Shown piece by piece: positions 15,595 to 24,086 of a stretch of 64,000 bases of DNA (positions within the stretch are counted from its first letter, which is position 1; each line of letters starts with the position of its first letter). The position numbers were made by a program, and so were the translations under genes. The notes below the pieces were generated by a model. The model did no database searches. It was not told where the DNA came from and saw only the letters and a list, made by a program, of their open reading frames with translations. The stretch comes from [Flexibacter] sp. ATCC 35103 (GTDB lineage Bacteria > Bacteroidota > Bacteroidia > Flavobacteriales > Flavobacteriaceae): the NCBI RefSeq assembly GCF_001975985.1, contig NZ_MTQF01000005.1, forward strand, positions 411,261-475,260. Direction: 5' to 3'.

Positions 15595-17511
15595 ATGATG
15601 CTAAGAAAAATATTGTTTGTTCTGTTTTCTGTTTTAGTTTATCAGGCAAACGCTCAGGAAAGAATTTTAAATTTTGATGTCAAAATTCAAATTCAAAAAT
15701 CCGGTATTATTAATGTTGTCGAAAATATTTCTATATATGCAGAAGGTAATGTTTTTAGACATGGGCTTTTAAGGGTTTTGCCCTTAACAAGACAAGATAA
15801 AGATGGTACACAAATAGATGTGAAATACACTATAAGCGCCATAAAAAAAGATGGAGTTACTGAAAAGTATTTTACAAAAGAAGAATCCGGTGACTGGAAG
15901 ATTTATATAGGTGATAAGGATGTTGATTTAGAAAGTGGTATATATGACTATCAAATTAGCTATACGGTTCCGTTTCAGATTGGGTATTTTGATCAATATG
16001 ATGAGTTGTATTGGAATGTAACCGGAAATGGATGGAATCTTCCAATAGATAAAGCAAGTTGCCAGATCTCTCTTCCGTCAGATGATAAATTTAAAAATTT
16101 ATATTGTTATACCGGATTGTCAGGATCTAAGGATTCAAATTGTGTGAATTCCTTAAACGATAAACATAATATTGTGAGTTTTACCGCAGTACAACTTGGA
16201 CCAAAAGAAGGTTTGACAGTTGCGGCATCATTTGCGAAAGGAATAGTAGATCCTCCCACTTTTTTACAGGAATCGAGTTCTTTTTATAAAAAAATAAAAA
16301 CAAATTTGTGGTCTGTTATTTATGGAATAGGAATGGCACTTTTCTTCTTTTTCAGTTGGAAGAAATACGGTAAAGATCCGGTTAAAAAAACATTAATGCC
16401 TGAGTTCACGCCTCCTTTTGATTGGTCTCCTGCAATTACAGGATATGTATATCACAAAAAAGTTACAGACAAAACCTATATGTCGTCTGTTATTAATATT
16501 TCGGTAAAAGGTGTAATTAGAATTTTGTCTGCATTAGAAAATGGTGTTTTTAAAGATAAACATACTTATGAGATAGAAGTTTTAAATAAGCAATCAAAAG
16601 GCTTAAGCACGGAGGAATCAGATATAGTAAGTGGTTTTGTTAAAAAGGAGAAGATAAAAGTAGAAGATTCTAATTATAAGATTTTTGAAAAGGCATATTC
16701 TAAGTGGCTAAAAACAGTAACTAAACAAATAAACTTAGATGAGTTTTATCAAAATAATACTCAAAAAAAATGGATTGGTTTTGCTGTTTTTCTAATTGCC
16801 GGACTTGCTTATGAGTTACTCTCCAATAACAAAGGGTATATTAGTTATCCTTTTTATACAGGATTGATTATTGCGGTTGCAGGATTAACGTATTGGTTTA
16901 CAAAAAAAGAGAAAGGTACAGGATTGCTAATTCTAAGAGCTATTTTGGGCTTTTTTGTTTTTGCTCCGGCAGTGGCAATATTTTTTATCTCGATTGCTTT
17001 TTTAAGCGCCTTACAAATGATTGTCATTGGAGTTGTTTTTATCATGTATATAATTTATGTGAAGACATTAGGAAAGTATACACAAAAAGGTGCTGAAGCA
17101 TTACATCGATTAGAAGGATTTAAGCTTTACATGCAAACGGCAGAGAAAAGTCGAATGAACATGCTCAACCCTCCTGAACTTACTCCGCAATTATTCGAGA
17201 AATTATTTCCGTATGCTATCGCATTGGGAGTCGAGATAGAATGGGGAAAACAATTTGCAGAAATTTTAGAATTGGCCAAGTATGATCCTGCTTGGTATCA
17301 GGGCGATGATACATTTTATAGACAACCGGCAATGTTCCTGTCGACTTTTGGGAATTCTGTAAATACGGCAGGAGTTAATCCAAATCCTCCTGCATCATCA
17401 GGTTCTTCATCAAGCAGTTCCAGCGGAAGTAGCGGAAGTTGGAGCAGCGGGAGCTCTGGTGGCGGAAGCTCCGGCGGTGGCGGTGGAGGCGGTGGAGGCG
17501 GCGGTTGGTAA
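15595..17511 (+). CDS. DUF2207-type membrane protein with glycine-rich tail
   Basis: A 638-residue membrane protein. A signal peptide (about 1-20, ending in QANAQ) is followed by an extracytoplasmic beta-rich domain (about 22-215). A first membrane helix (about 230-250), a cytoplasmic domain (about 265-380) and three or four further helices (about 390-490) come next. The end is a low-complexity tail of about 45 residues of Ser then Gly, finishing in Trp. The order matches DUF2207 proteins, and the Ser/Gly tail is typical of the LemA/TPM neighbourhood. The ATG at 15595 is preferred to the TTG at 15583 because the signal peptide fits. The function is unknown. Confidence 0.8.
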   Translation: MMLRKILFVLFSVLVYQANAQERILNFDVKIQIQKSGIINVVENISIYAEGNVFRHGLLRVLPLTRQDKDGTQIDVKYTISAIKKDGVTEKYFTKEESGDWKIYIGDKDVDLESGIYDYQISYTVPFQIGYFDQYDELYWNVTGNGWNLPIDKASCQISLPSDDKFKNLYCYTGLSGSKDSNCVNSLNDKHNIVSFTAVQLGPKEGLTVAASFAKGIVDPPTFLQESSSFYKKIKTNLWSVIYGIGMALFFFFSWKKYGKDPVKKTLMPEFTPPFDWSPAITGYVYHKKVTDKTYMSSVINISVKGVIRILSALENGVFKDKHTYEIEVLNKQSKGLSTEESDIVSGFVKKEKIKVEDSNYKIFEKAYSKWLKTVTKQINLDEFYQNNTQKKWIGFAVFLIAGLAYELLSNNKGYISYPFYTGLIIAVAGLTYWFTKKEKGTGLLILRAILGFFVFAPAVAIFFISIAFLSALQMIVIGVVFIMYIIYVKTLGKYTQKGAEALHRLEGFKLYMQTAEKSRMNMLNPPELTPQLFEKLFPYAIALGVEIEWGKQFAEILELAKYDPAWYQGDDTFYRQPAMFLSTFGNSVNTAGVNPNPPASSGSSSSSSSGSSGSWSSGSSGGGSSGGGGGGGGGGGW

Positions 17512-17830
17512 AATTTAAATCAACAATTGCTTTTGAAAATATCTTTATTGAGAAACCTTACGATATGTATAATATTGCAAGGTTTTTTTATTTTCTATTA
17601 GGGTCGAATTAGATTAACTTGCCTCAATGAAGAAAATAATTAGAAAATTTGTTAATTAGATAATTGTTTTCAATGTTTTGTAAATCAGTTATTTGTTGTT
17701 GTGTTCTTGGGATTTTTGCCCGAAGCTTGAAGACTTTATTGATTTTTTTTCTTTCACATGCAACCATTTTAAAACGTAAATCGTCTATGCTAATAGAAGA
17801 TCGTTACTAAACCAAAACCGAAGCTTATTA
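17512..17830. other. Intergenic region before the sigma factor gene
   Basis: Apart from the terminator at 17553-17588 I see no gene or clear promoter box here. Confidence 0.5.
17553..17588 (+). terminator. Terminator after the DUF2207 gene
   Basis: AAACCTT pairs with AAGGTTT around a partly paired 19-base loop and is followed by a run of T. Confidence 0.75.
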
Positions 17831-18391
17831 ATGAAAATTATTCATTTACATCAAGAAGAAACCGAAATTATAAAGTTGGCTGTCGAGCATAATCGACAAG
17901 CACAACAGCAAATTTATAGCAGGTTTTCATCGAAAATGTTAAGTGTTTGCCGACAATATATTAAGGACATTCAATTAGCCGAAGATGTAATGATAACAGC
18001 CTTTATGAAAGTGTTTACCAACTTAAATAAGTTTGAACATAAAGGGAGTTTTGAAGGCTGGATACGCAGGATTATGGTTAATGAATGCATATCATATTTA
18101 AGGGTTCAGAAAAAAGTAAAGTTTACTGAAGATGAAATATATGTCGAAGAAAGTTTTAATGCAATTGATAGTCAGTTTTCTACAGATCAGATTCAGTTTT
18201 TAATAGATGCTTTGCCTGACGGATATAAGATGGTTTTTAATTTATATGCCATTGAAGGATATAAACATAATGAAATTGCAAAGATGCTGGGAATTAACGA
18301 AGGAACATCAAAATCGCAATTATCGCACGCAAGAAAGATGCTGCAAACACAAATTAATATATTAAAAAAACAAGATAATGGAACCGAATAA
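17831..18391 (+). CDS. ECF-type RNA polymerase sigma factor
   Basis: A 186-residue sigma-70 family protein with only regions 2 and 4. Region 2 (about 22-92) contains the EDVMITAFMKVFTNL and FEGWIRRIMVNECISYLR segments. Region 4 (about 128-178) carries the helix-turn-helix with YKHNEIAKMLGINEGTSKSQLSHARK. It directs RNA polymerase to a specific regulon. The end overlaps the next gene by 14 bases, which suggests that gene encodes a partner such as an anti-sigma factor. Confidence 0.88.
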   Translation: MKIIHLHQEETEIIKLAVEHNRQAQQQIYSRFSSKMLSVCRQYIKDIQLAEDVMITAFMKVFTNLNKFEHKGSFEGWIRRIMVNECISYLRVQKKVKFTEDEIYVEESFNAIDSQFSTDQIQFLIDALPDGYKMVFNLYAIEGYKHNEIAKMLGINEGTSKSQLSHARKMLQTQINILKKQDNGTE

Positions 18392-19094
18392 TTTTGAAAA
18401 GGATTTCCGTGAAAAACTAAATCAACGCAAAATTGAACCAAGCGACAAAGCCTGGGATCGATTAGATGCGATGTTGAGTGTTGCTGAAAAGAAAAAACCT
18501 AAAAAAGACAGAAAGTGGCTTTACATAGCAGCAAGTATTGTTGGGTTTTTATTGGTTGGAACTTTCTTTTTTAATCGAAACAAAAGTGTTGTTGAAACGC
18601 CAAAAAACAATGTTGCAACACAAGAAGAGAATGTAAATAAAGATACTATTGTTAAACCAACCCTAAACATAATGGATTCTGTTAAAACACAAGTTGCAAT
18701 TTCAGAAAAACCTTCAGTTCATAACTCGGCATTAAAAGAAAAAAATCATAATCCAAAACTAAATAAAACTATTAAAAATGAATCAAATCAAATAGCGGAG
18801 TCTTCAATCATCATCAAAAACAATCCAGAAAAACAATCCATTGCTACTAAAACTTCAATTATTCAAACGTCTAAAAATGAAAACACAGATCAATTATTAG
18901 AATCGGCTGAGAAGACAGTTATTGCTGAAAATACAGTAAAAACAAAATCAAAAGTAAAAATCAATGCTAGTGATTTACTTAACCAGGTCGACGGAGAATT
19001 AGAACTTTCTTTTAGGGAAAAAATGATTACAAAAGTCAATAAAAATTATCAAACAGTAAAAGTGGCTTTGGCGAATCGAAATCAGCAGGAGTAA
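18378..19094 (+). CDS. Single-TM protein, probable anti-sigma factor
   Basis: A 238-residue protein with a cytoplasmic N-terminus of about 47 residues, including KAWDRLDAML. One membrane helix (about 48-65) and a long, Lys/Asn/Thr-rich periplasmic segment follow. No zinc-binding anti-sigma (ZAS) motif is seen. The role is inferred from its 14-base overlap with the sigma factor gene and from its topology, which is common for flavobacterial sigma-factor partners. Confidence 0.6.
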   Translation: MEPNNFEKDFREKLNQRKIEPSDKAWDRLDAMLSVAEKKKPKKDRKWLYIAASIVGFLLVGTFFFNRNKSVVETPKNNVATQEENVNKDTIVKPTLNIMDSVKTQVAISEKPSVHNSALKEKNHNPKLNKTIKNESNQIAESSIIIKNNPEKQSIATKTSIIQTSKNENTDQLLESAEKTVIAENTVKTKSKVKINASDLLNQVDGELELSFREKMITKVNKNYQTVKVALANRNQQE

Positions 19095-19108
19095 GAAAAT
19101 AGAAAATA

Positions 19109-19150
19109 GAAGAAAGAAGAAAGAAGAAAGAAGAAAGAAGAAAGAAGAAA
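19109..19150. repeat. Heptanucleotide tandem repeat (GAAGAAA)x6
   Basis: Six exact copies of GAAGAAA, followed by degenerate A/G repeats to about 19175. It lies 14 bases after the anti-sigma-type gene and about 90 before the barrel gene. A heptamer array is prone to slippage, so its length may vary between strains and change the leader of the barrel gene. Confidence 0.85.
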
Positions 19151-19239
19151 GAGTAAAGAAAATAGAAGAAAGAAAACGGAGTAACACAATCAACAATTAA
19201 TCATTAACAAAATCATCAATCAAATTTAAATCAATCAAC

Positions 19240-20271
19240 ATGAAAAATTTTACCATTTATCTCGTAATCCTAATCTTTTTATTTGTCAGCAAAGTTCTGG
19301 GACAGGAAACCTTTGAATCAAGAGCGAAAAAAATTGCCAATAAGATAGAGAAGATTACTAAAGAAGAAAAATCAGCTTTAAAAGAAGAAGTTGAAGCTGT
19401 AAACGTTCAATTATCTGAAGGAAAAATAACCCAGGAACAAGCAGATAAACGAAAAAGAGAACTGGCAGAAGCAAGAGCAATAATTATCGAAGAAAAAGTG
19501 ACTTTGGCTCAAAATGAACTGAATGATCTGGTGCAGCAAAAAGTTGACGGAAAAATCAAAGAACAAGATTCTACACACACTTATATCTTTAGCTGGAAAA
19601 GAAAAGATGTTGATAAAGACTCTATTCATGGCGAAAAAAGAACCACATCACAATTTGTATTTGCAATGGGGTTAAACAATATGATGGTCGATGGCAAACT
19701 TCAGGATTCTAATTACAGTTTTATTGGTTCGCATTTTTACGAATGGGGATTTACCTATAATTCCAGATTAATGAAAAATGATAATTTATTGCATGCAAAA
19801 TATGGACTTTCATTAATGTACAACAACATTCGTCCTACAGAAAATAGAAATTTTGTGGTAAATGGTAATCAAACCGTTTTACAAACAAATGCTATAAATT
19901 TAGACGAATCTCGTTTTAGAAATGTTTATATAGTGCTGCCTTTGCATTTAGAATTTGATTTTTCTAAACCTCAGGTTAGTAATGGTAAAACCTATTTTAA
20001 AACACATAAAAGTTTCCGTTTCGGGATTGGAGGTTATGCAGGAATAAATGTAAAATCTAAGCAAATTCTAAAATATGAGCAAGACGATTTAGATTATAAA
20101 ACAACAATAAAAGGAGATTATAATGTAAATAATTTTATTTACGGATTAAGTTCTTATATAGGTTACAAAGAATTTAGTTTATATGCCAAGTACGATTTGA
20201 ATCCGCTGTTTCAGGATAATGCAGTGAAAGAAAATAATATTTCGCTGGGATTACGCTTTGACTTGAATTAA
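19240..20271 (+). CDS. PorT-like outer-membrane beta-barrel with N-terminal coiled coil
   Basis: A 343-residue exported protein. After the signal peptide (about 1-21, ending in VLGQ) there is a strongly charged helix (about 25-110) likely to form a coiled coil. A barrel of about eight to ten strands follows (about 130-343) with pairs such as FAMGLNNMMVDG and FRFGIGGYAGINV, ending in LGLRFDLN. It belongs with outer-membrane beta-barrel (PorT-like) proteins. It follows the sigma/partner pair, so it may be a target or a part of the same sensing unit. The function is unknown. Confidence 0.7.
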   Translation: MKNFTIYLVILIFLFVSKVLGQETFESRAKKIANKIEKITKEEKSALKEEVEAVNVQLSEGKITQEQADKRKRELAEARAIIIEEKVTLAQNELNDLVQQKVDGKIKEQDSTHTYIFSWKRKDVDKDSIHGEKRTTSQFVFAMGLNNMMVDGKLQDSNYSFIGSHFYEWGFTYNSRLMKNDNLLHAKYGLSLMYNNIRPTENRNFVVNGNQTVLQTNAINLDESRFRNVYIVLPLHLEFDFSKPQVSNGKTYFKTHKSFRFGIGGYAGINVKSKQILKYEQDDLDYKTTIKGDYNVNNFIYGLSSYIGYKEFSLYAKYDLNPLFQDNAVKENNISLGLRFDLN

Positions 20272-20294
20272 AAACGCGGTTAATTAGTTAGTGG

Positions 20295-20324
20295 AAAAAG
20301 TGCTTCAAAAGAAGCACTTTTTTT
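20295..20324 (+). terminator. Terminator after the barrel gene
   Basis: A perfect ten-base stem AAAGTGCTTC/GAAGCACTTT with an AAAA loop and a run of T. Confidence 0.92.
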
Positions 20325-20397
20325 ATGCAAAATCGCCAGATTTCAATATTGATTTGTGTACTTTTACAGACTCCAAATTTTTAAAATATTTTACGTT

Positions 20398-22461
20398 TTG
20401 ATTTCACAAAATACAATTGATACTGTTTTTGAAACTGCTCGTGTAGAGGAGGTTATTGGTGATTTTGTTAATTTAAAACGCGCCGGGAGTAACTTCAAAG
20501 GCTTAAGTCCGTTCTCAGATGAGCGCTCTCCGTCGTTTATGGTGTCGCCCGCAAAAGGAATCTGGAAAGATTTTAGTACCGGAAAAGGAGGGAATTCTGT
20601 TAAGTTTCTAATGGAACATTCACAGTTTACCTATCCGGAAGCCATTCGATATCTGGCAAGAAAATACAATATTGAGATAGAAGAGACAGAACAAACAGAT
20701 GCTGAAAAAGCAATGACGGATGTTCGCGAAAGTATGTATCTGGTTTCAGAATTTGCAAAAGAATATTTTCATAAAACACTTTTAAATTCAGAAGAAGGAA
20801 AAGCAATTGGACTTTCGTATTTTAAGGAAAGAGGTTTTACTAATGAAACCATCAAAAAATTTAGTTTAGGATATTCACCGGAAACCTGGGATGCACTCAC
20901 TAAAGAAGCCTTGGGCAAAGGATATAAACTTGAATTTCTGGAAAGTACCGGTTTAACCATTGCGAGAGAAGATCGACCTTTTGACCGTTTTAAAGGCCGT
21001 GTAATGTTTCCTATAGAAAGTATGTCCGGACGTGTTTTAGGTTTTGGAGGACGTATTTTAACAAATGATAAAAAAGCGGCGAAGTACCTGAACTCGCCGG
21101 AAAGTGATATTTACCATAAAAGTAAAGTGCTTTATGGTATTTTTCAGGCCAAACAATCTATAGCAAAACAAAACAATTGTTATCTGGTTGAAGGTTATAC
21201 TGATGTTATTCAGTTTAATCAAGCTGGTATCGAGAATGTTGTGGCTTCATCAGGAACGGCTTTAACGCCGGATCAGATTCGTTTAGTAAATAGGCTAACC
21301 AGAAATATAACCGTTCTTTTTGATGGAGATGCTGCAGGATTGCGGGCTTCAGTTCGAGGAATTGATTTAATTCTGGAAGAAGGAATGAATGTTCGTGTTT
21401 GCGCTTTTCCTGATGGAGAAGATCCTGACAGTTTTGCACGAAAAACGTCTCATGACGATCTGGTTGCTTATTTAGAAGAAAATAGCAAAGATTTTATACA
21501 GTTTAAGGCATCGCTCTTGATGAAAGATGCTAAAAATGATCCTATAAAAAAAGCCGATTTAATTCGGGATATGGTGAATAGTATTTCAAAAATACCGGAT
21601 CGTATTCAAAGAGAAATCTATATTCAGGAATGTGCCAGAATCATGGACATTTCAGAGCAGGTACTTACAAGTACTTTGGCACAATTGATTCAAAAAGATA
21701 TTGCTGAAGCTGGTAAAAAACAAAAGCAGGATCAAAAACCTTTTGAAGTTTTTAGAAACCAAAATCCAAAAAATACAGGTTATTCAGGAGGAGATCCGGA
21801 AGATCCAAGAAATGGGCCGCCGGATGATTATCCGGGAGAACCGGGATATCCAGTAGGAGAACCTGCAGAAAAAGTAGATATTCTTTATCGTTTAGAACGA
21901 AAAGTAATTGAGATTTTATTGCTTTATGGAGATAAAACCGAAGAGTTTGAAGATGTACTTTTAAAAAATAATGACGAAGGCGAAGTTGTAATGGTCTCTG
22001 AAAAGAGGCAATATAAAGTATACGAACGTATTTATTTGAGTTTGCAGGAAGATGAGGTTGAACTTTCTAATAATTTGTTCCGTGATATTTTTACGGACTT
22101 AATTGGGTTTTACAACCAAAATGAGAAATTCAGTCTTGAGCAATATTTAATGCGTTTACAGCCTGATTTTGCTCAGGAAGTTACAGATATTTTAATGGAA
22201 GATGAACGCTTGACTCTTCACGATTGGGAAGGGCAGAACATTTTTTCAAAAATGAAACACGAAACGATTGCGCAATACGTTAGTGAAACTATTATGTCTA
22301 TGCGCTGGTTTTTGGTTGATAAAATCATCCAGGAATTAAAAAGCTCTATAAAACCTGATAATTCAGATAATACAGAGCTTTTGTCTATGGTCGTCGATTA
22401 CTCGAAATTAGTTAACTCATTCTCGAAAAAACTAGGAAGAGTAATGTCGAGGTACCATTAA
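20398..22461 (+). CDS. dnaG: DNA primase DnaG lacking zinc ligands
   Basis: This enzyme makes RNA primers for chromosome replication. I place the start at the TTG at 20398 (MISQNTIDTVFETARVEEVI), which gives 687 residues; an upstream GTG adds 14 unlikely residues. The N-terminal domain keeps the fold of the zinc-binding domain, but the four ligands (C-H-C-C) are replaced by S37, S40, D58 and T61 (GLSPFSDERSPSF, then WKDFSTGKGG). The Toprim catalytic core is intact, with EGYTDV and FDGDAAG. A linker rich in Pro and Gly (about 465-500) leads to the helicase-binding C-terminus. It ends in a four-base convergent overlap with the response regulator gene. Confidence 0.92.
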   Translation: MISQNTIDTVFETARVEEVIGDFVNLKRAGSNFKGLSPFSDERSPSFMVSPAKGIWKDFSTGKGGNSVKFLMEHSQFTYPEAIRYLARKYNIEIEETEQTDAEKAMTDVRESMYLVSEFAKEYFHKTLLNSEEGKAIGLSYFKERGFTNETIKKFSLGYSPETWDALTKEALGKGYKLEFLESTGLTIAREDRPFDRFKGRVMFPIESMSGRVLGFGGRILTNDKKAAKYLNSPESDIYHKSKVLYGIFQAKQSIAKQNNCYLVEGYTDVIQFNQAGIENVVASSGTALTPDQIRLVNRLTRNITVLFDGDAAGLRASVRGIDLILEEGMNVRVCAFPDGEDPDSFARKTSHDDLVAYLEENSKDFIQFKASLLMKDAKNDPIKKADLIRDMVNSISKIPDRIQREIYIQECARIMDISEQVLTSTLAQLIQKDIAEAGKKQKQDQKPFEVFRNQNPKNTGYSGGDPEDPRNGPPDDYPGEPGYPVGEPAEKVDILYRLERKVIEILLLYGDKTEEFEDVLLKNNDEGEVVMVSEKRQYKVYERIYLSLQEDEVELSNNLFRDIFTDLIGFYNQNEKFSLEQYLMRLQPDFAQEVTDILMEDERLTLHDWEGQNIFSKMKHETIAQYVSETIMSMRWFLVDKIIQELKSSIKPDNSDNTELLSMVVDYSKLVNSFSKKLGRVMSRYH

Positions 22462-23087
22462 ATAATTTCTAAAGTCTTCGCTTTGTTAACTAAGTCAACT
22501 AAATTAGTAACATTTAATTTAGTCAATAATCTTAATTTGTAAGTACTGATCGTTTTTTCGTTCAGATTTAAGATTTTAGAGATTTCATTGTTCTTTTTAC
22601 CATCGCTTAAGTAACGTAATACTTCAATCTCACGATTTGAAAGTTTTCTGTACAAACGCTCGCTTTTGCTTTGTTTAGCAATAAGTGCCATGTTTTTACG
22701 CACAGTTTCGTTGATGATAATTTTTCCTTCATGTACTTTAATGATAGAAAGACCTAAAGTTTCAAGTTTTTCTGTTTTGTGCACATACCCGGAAACTCCT
22801 GCTTTAATAGCATTTGGAGCATACATTTGTTCAGCGAGGTCACTAAAAATTACAATTTTTGTTTTTGGGAAATTTTTCAGGATCGACTTGACCTCGAAGA
22901 TACTCGAGAGACCTTCCAGCTCTAGATCGAGAATTAGGATATCGATTTCCTTCGTCTGAAGGATATCTCTAACCATTGAAAAATTGCCTACGTTGGCAAC
23001 AATTGAAATTTGATCGTGGTCTTTAAAATAAGACTTAACGCCAAAGTGAGTCACAGGATGATTGTCTGCAAGACATACTTTAATCAT
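22458..23087 (-). CDS. LuxR/NarL-family response regulator (orphan)
   Basis: A 209-residue two-domain regulator. The receiver domain (1-120) has phospho-acceptor Asp54 (LILDLEL), a switch Ser82 and Lys104. The acidic pocket reads D8-N9 rather than two acids, which may alter Mg2+ binding. A LuxR-type helix-turn-helix (about 148-205) with SNREIEVLRYLSDGKKNNEI follows. No histidine kinase is nearby, so it is an orphan. The 3' end overlaps dnaG tail to tail by four bases. Confidence 0.88.
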   Translation of the reverse strand: MIKVCLADNHPVTHFGVKSYFKDHDQISIVANVGNFSMVRDILQTKEIDILILDLELEGLSSIFEVKSILKNFPKTKIVIFSDLAEQMYAPNAIKAGVSGYVHKTEKLETLGLSIIKVHEGKIIINETVRKNMALIAKQSKSERLYRKLSNREIEVLRYLSDGKKNNEISKILNLNEKTISTYKLRLLTKLNVTNLVDLVNKAKTLEII

Positions 23088-23180
23088 AATTTTTACCTTT
23101 TTTAGAATTGTTCATGTTTTTGGAACTGTAAAATTAATAAATAAATTCTGTAATTAATTGCAGACAAATGTTAAAATGTT

Positions 23181-23987
23181 TTATTTTAACGTTTTTGGTA
23201 TTATACAGACCGGAATTGGATCCATTTTGTGCTTATTACTGGTGTTTAAACGATTATAAATTTCAAAGACAGATTTTTCTCTCCCGGTGAAGTCAGCTGG
23301 CGTATTTCCTGACTCCGCGGCCAACATAGCCCATTCAAGCTCGTCATAACTGGCTCCTAATTGGTCTTCATCTGTACGATTATCGCCAAATAATCCATCT
23401 GTAGGAGCAGCTGTTAAAATTGATTCAGGAATTGCTAAAAAATCCCCCAAAGCATAAACATCTGATTTCATTAAGTCAGCAATCGGACTTAAATCTACTC
23501 CTCCGTCTCCATATTTAGTATAAAATCCTACACCAAAATCTTCTACCTTATTTCCTGTCCCTGCTACTAAAAGCCCGTGAATTCCGGCTAAATAATATAA
23601 AGAGGTCATTCTCAGGCGTGCACGAGTGTTGGCTAACGATAAATTAACTTTTGTTGAATCTTTTGATGTGGGCACAGTACTCTTAAAAGCTTCAAAAGTG
23701 TCAGTTAAATCTGTTTCTACATTTGAAACATTAGGAAAACGCTTCTTTAATTGTTCAATATGTTCTCTCCCTCTTGAAACTTGATTTGGAGCCTGATGAA
23801 TTGGCATTTCTACACATAACACCTGTAATCCGGTTTGTGCGCATAGGGTTGAAGTGACTGCAGAGTCGACTCCGCCCGAGATTCCAATTACAAAACCGTT
23901 TACTTTTGCATTGTTAGCATAATTTTTTAACCACTCTACAATGTGATCATTTACTTTTTCTGTTTGAATAGTACTTTTTTTAGCCAT
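23181..23987 (-). CDS. nadE: NH3-dependent NAD+ synthetase
   Basis: This enzyme amidates nicotinic acid adenine dinucleotide to NAD+ with ATP and ammonia. It has 268 residues with no N-terminal glutaminase domain, so it is the ammonia-dependent form. The ATP-pyrophosphatase P-loop is ISGGVDS (36-42). The GTGNKVEDFGVGFYTKYGDGGVD region and PTDGLFGDNRTDEDQLG, typical of the family, are both present. It is divergent from gldB, across a 99-base region with one -7 box for each direction. Confidence 0.92.
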   Translation of the reverse strand: MAKKSTIQTEKVNDHIVEWLKNYANNAKVNGFVIGISGGVDSAVTSTLCAQTGLQVLCVEMPIHQAPNQVSRGREHIEQLKKRFPNVSNVETDLTDTFEAFKSTVPTSKDSTKVNLSLANTRARLRMTSLYYLAGIHGLLVAGTGNKVEDFGVGFYTKYGDGGVDLSPIADLMKSDVYALGDFLAIPESILTAAPTDGLFGDNRTDEDQLGASYDELEWAMLAAESGNTPADFTGREKSVFEIYNRLNTSNKHKMDPIPVCIIPKTLK

Positions 23988-24016
23988 AATAGTTCAAGTT
24001 TTAAGATGCAGGGATG

Positions 24017-24024
24017 TATATTTG
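24017..24024 (+). promoter_or_regulatory. -7 box TATATTTG of the gldBC promoter
   Basis: A perfect -7 consensus 62 bases before the gldB ATG. Confidence 0.6.
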
Positions 24025-24067
24025 CAGAATTATTTTTAAGTATGCATTTACTTAAAATCCAGCAACA

Positions 24068-24075
24068 CAAATCTA
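24068..24075 (-). promoter_or_regulatory. -7 box TAGATTTG of the nadE promoter
   Basis: A minus-strand TAnnTTTG match 80 bases before the nadE ATG. The two divergent transcripts would overlap at their 5' ends. Confidence 0.5.
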
Positions 24076-24086
24076 ATTAAAATAAA

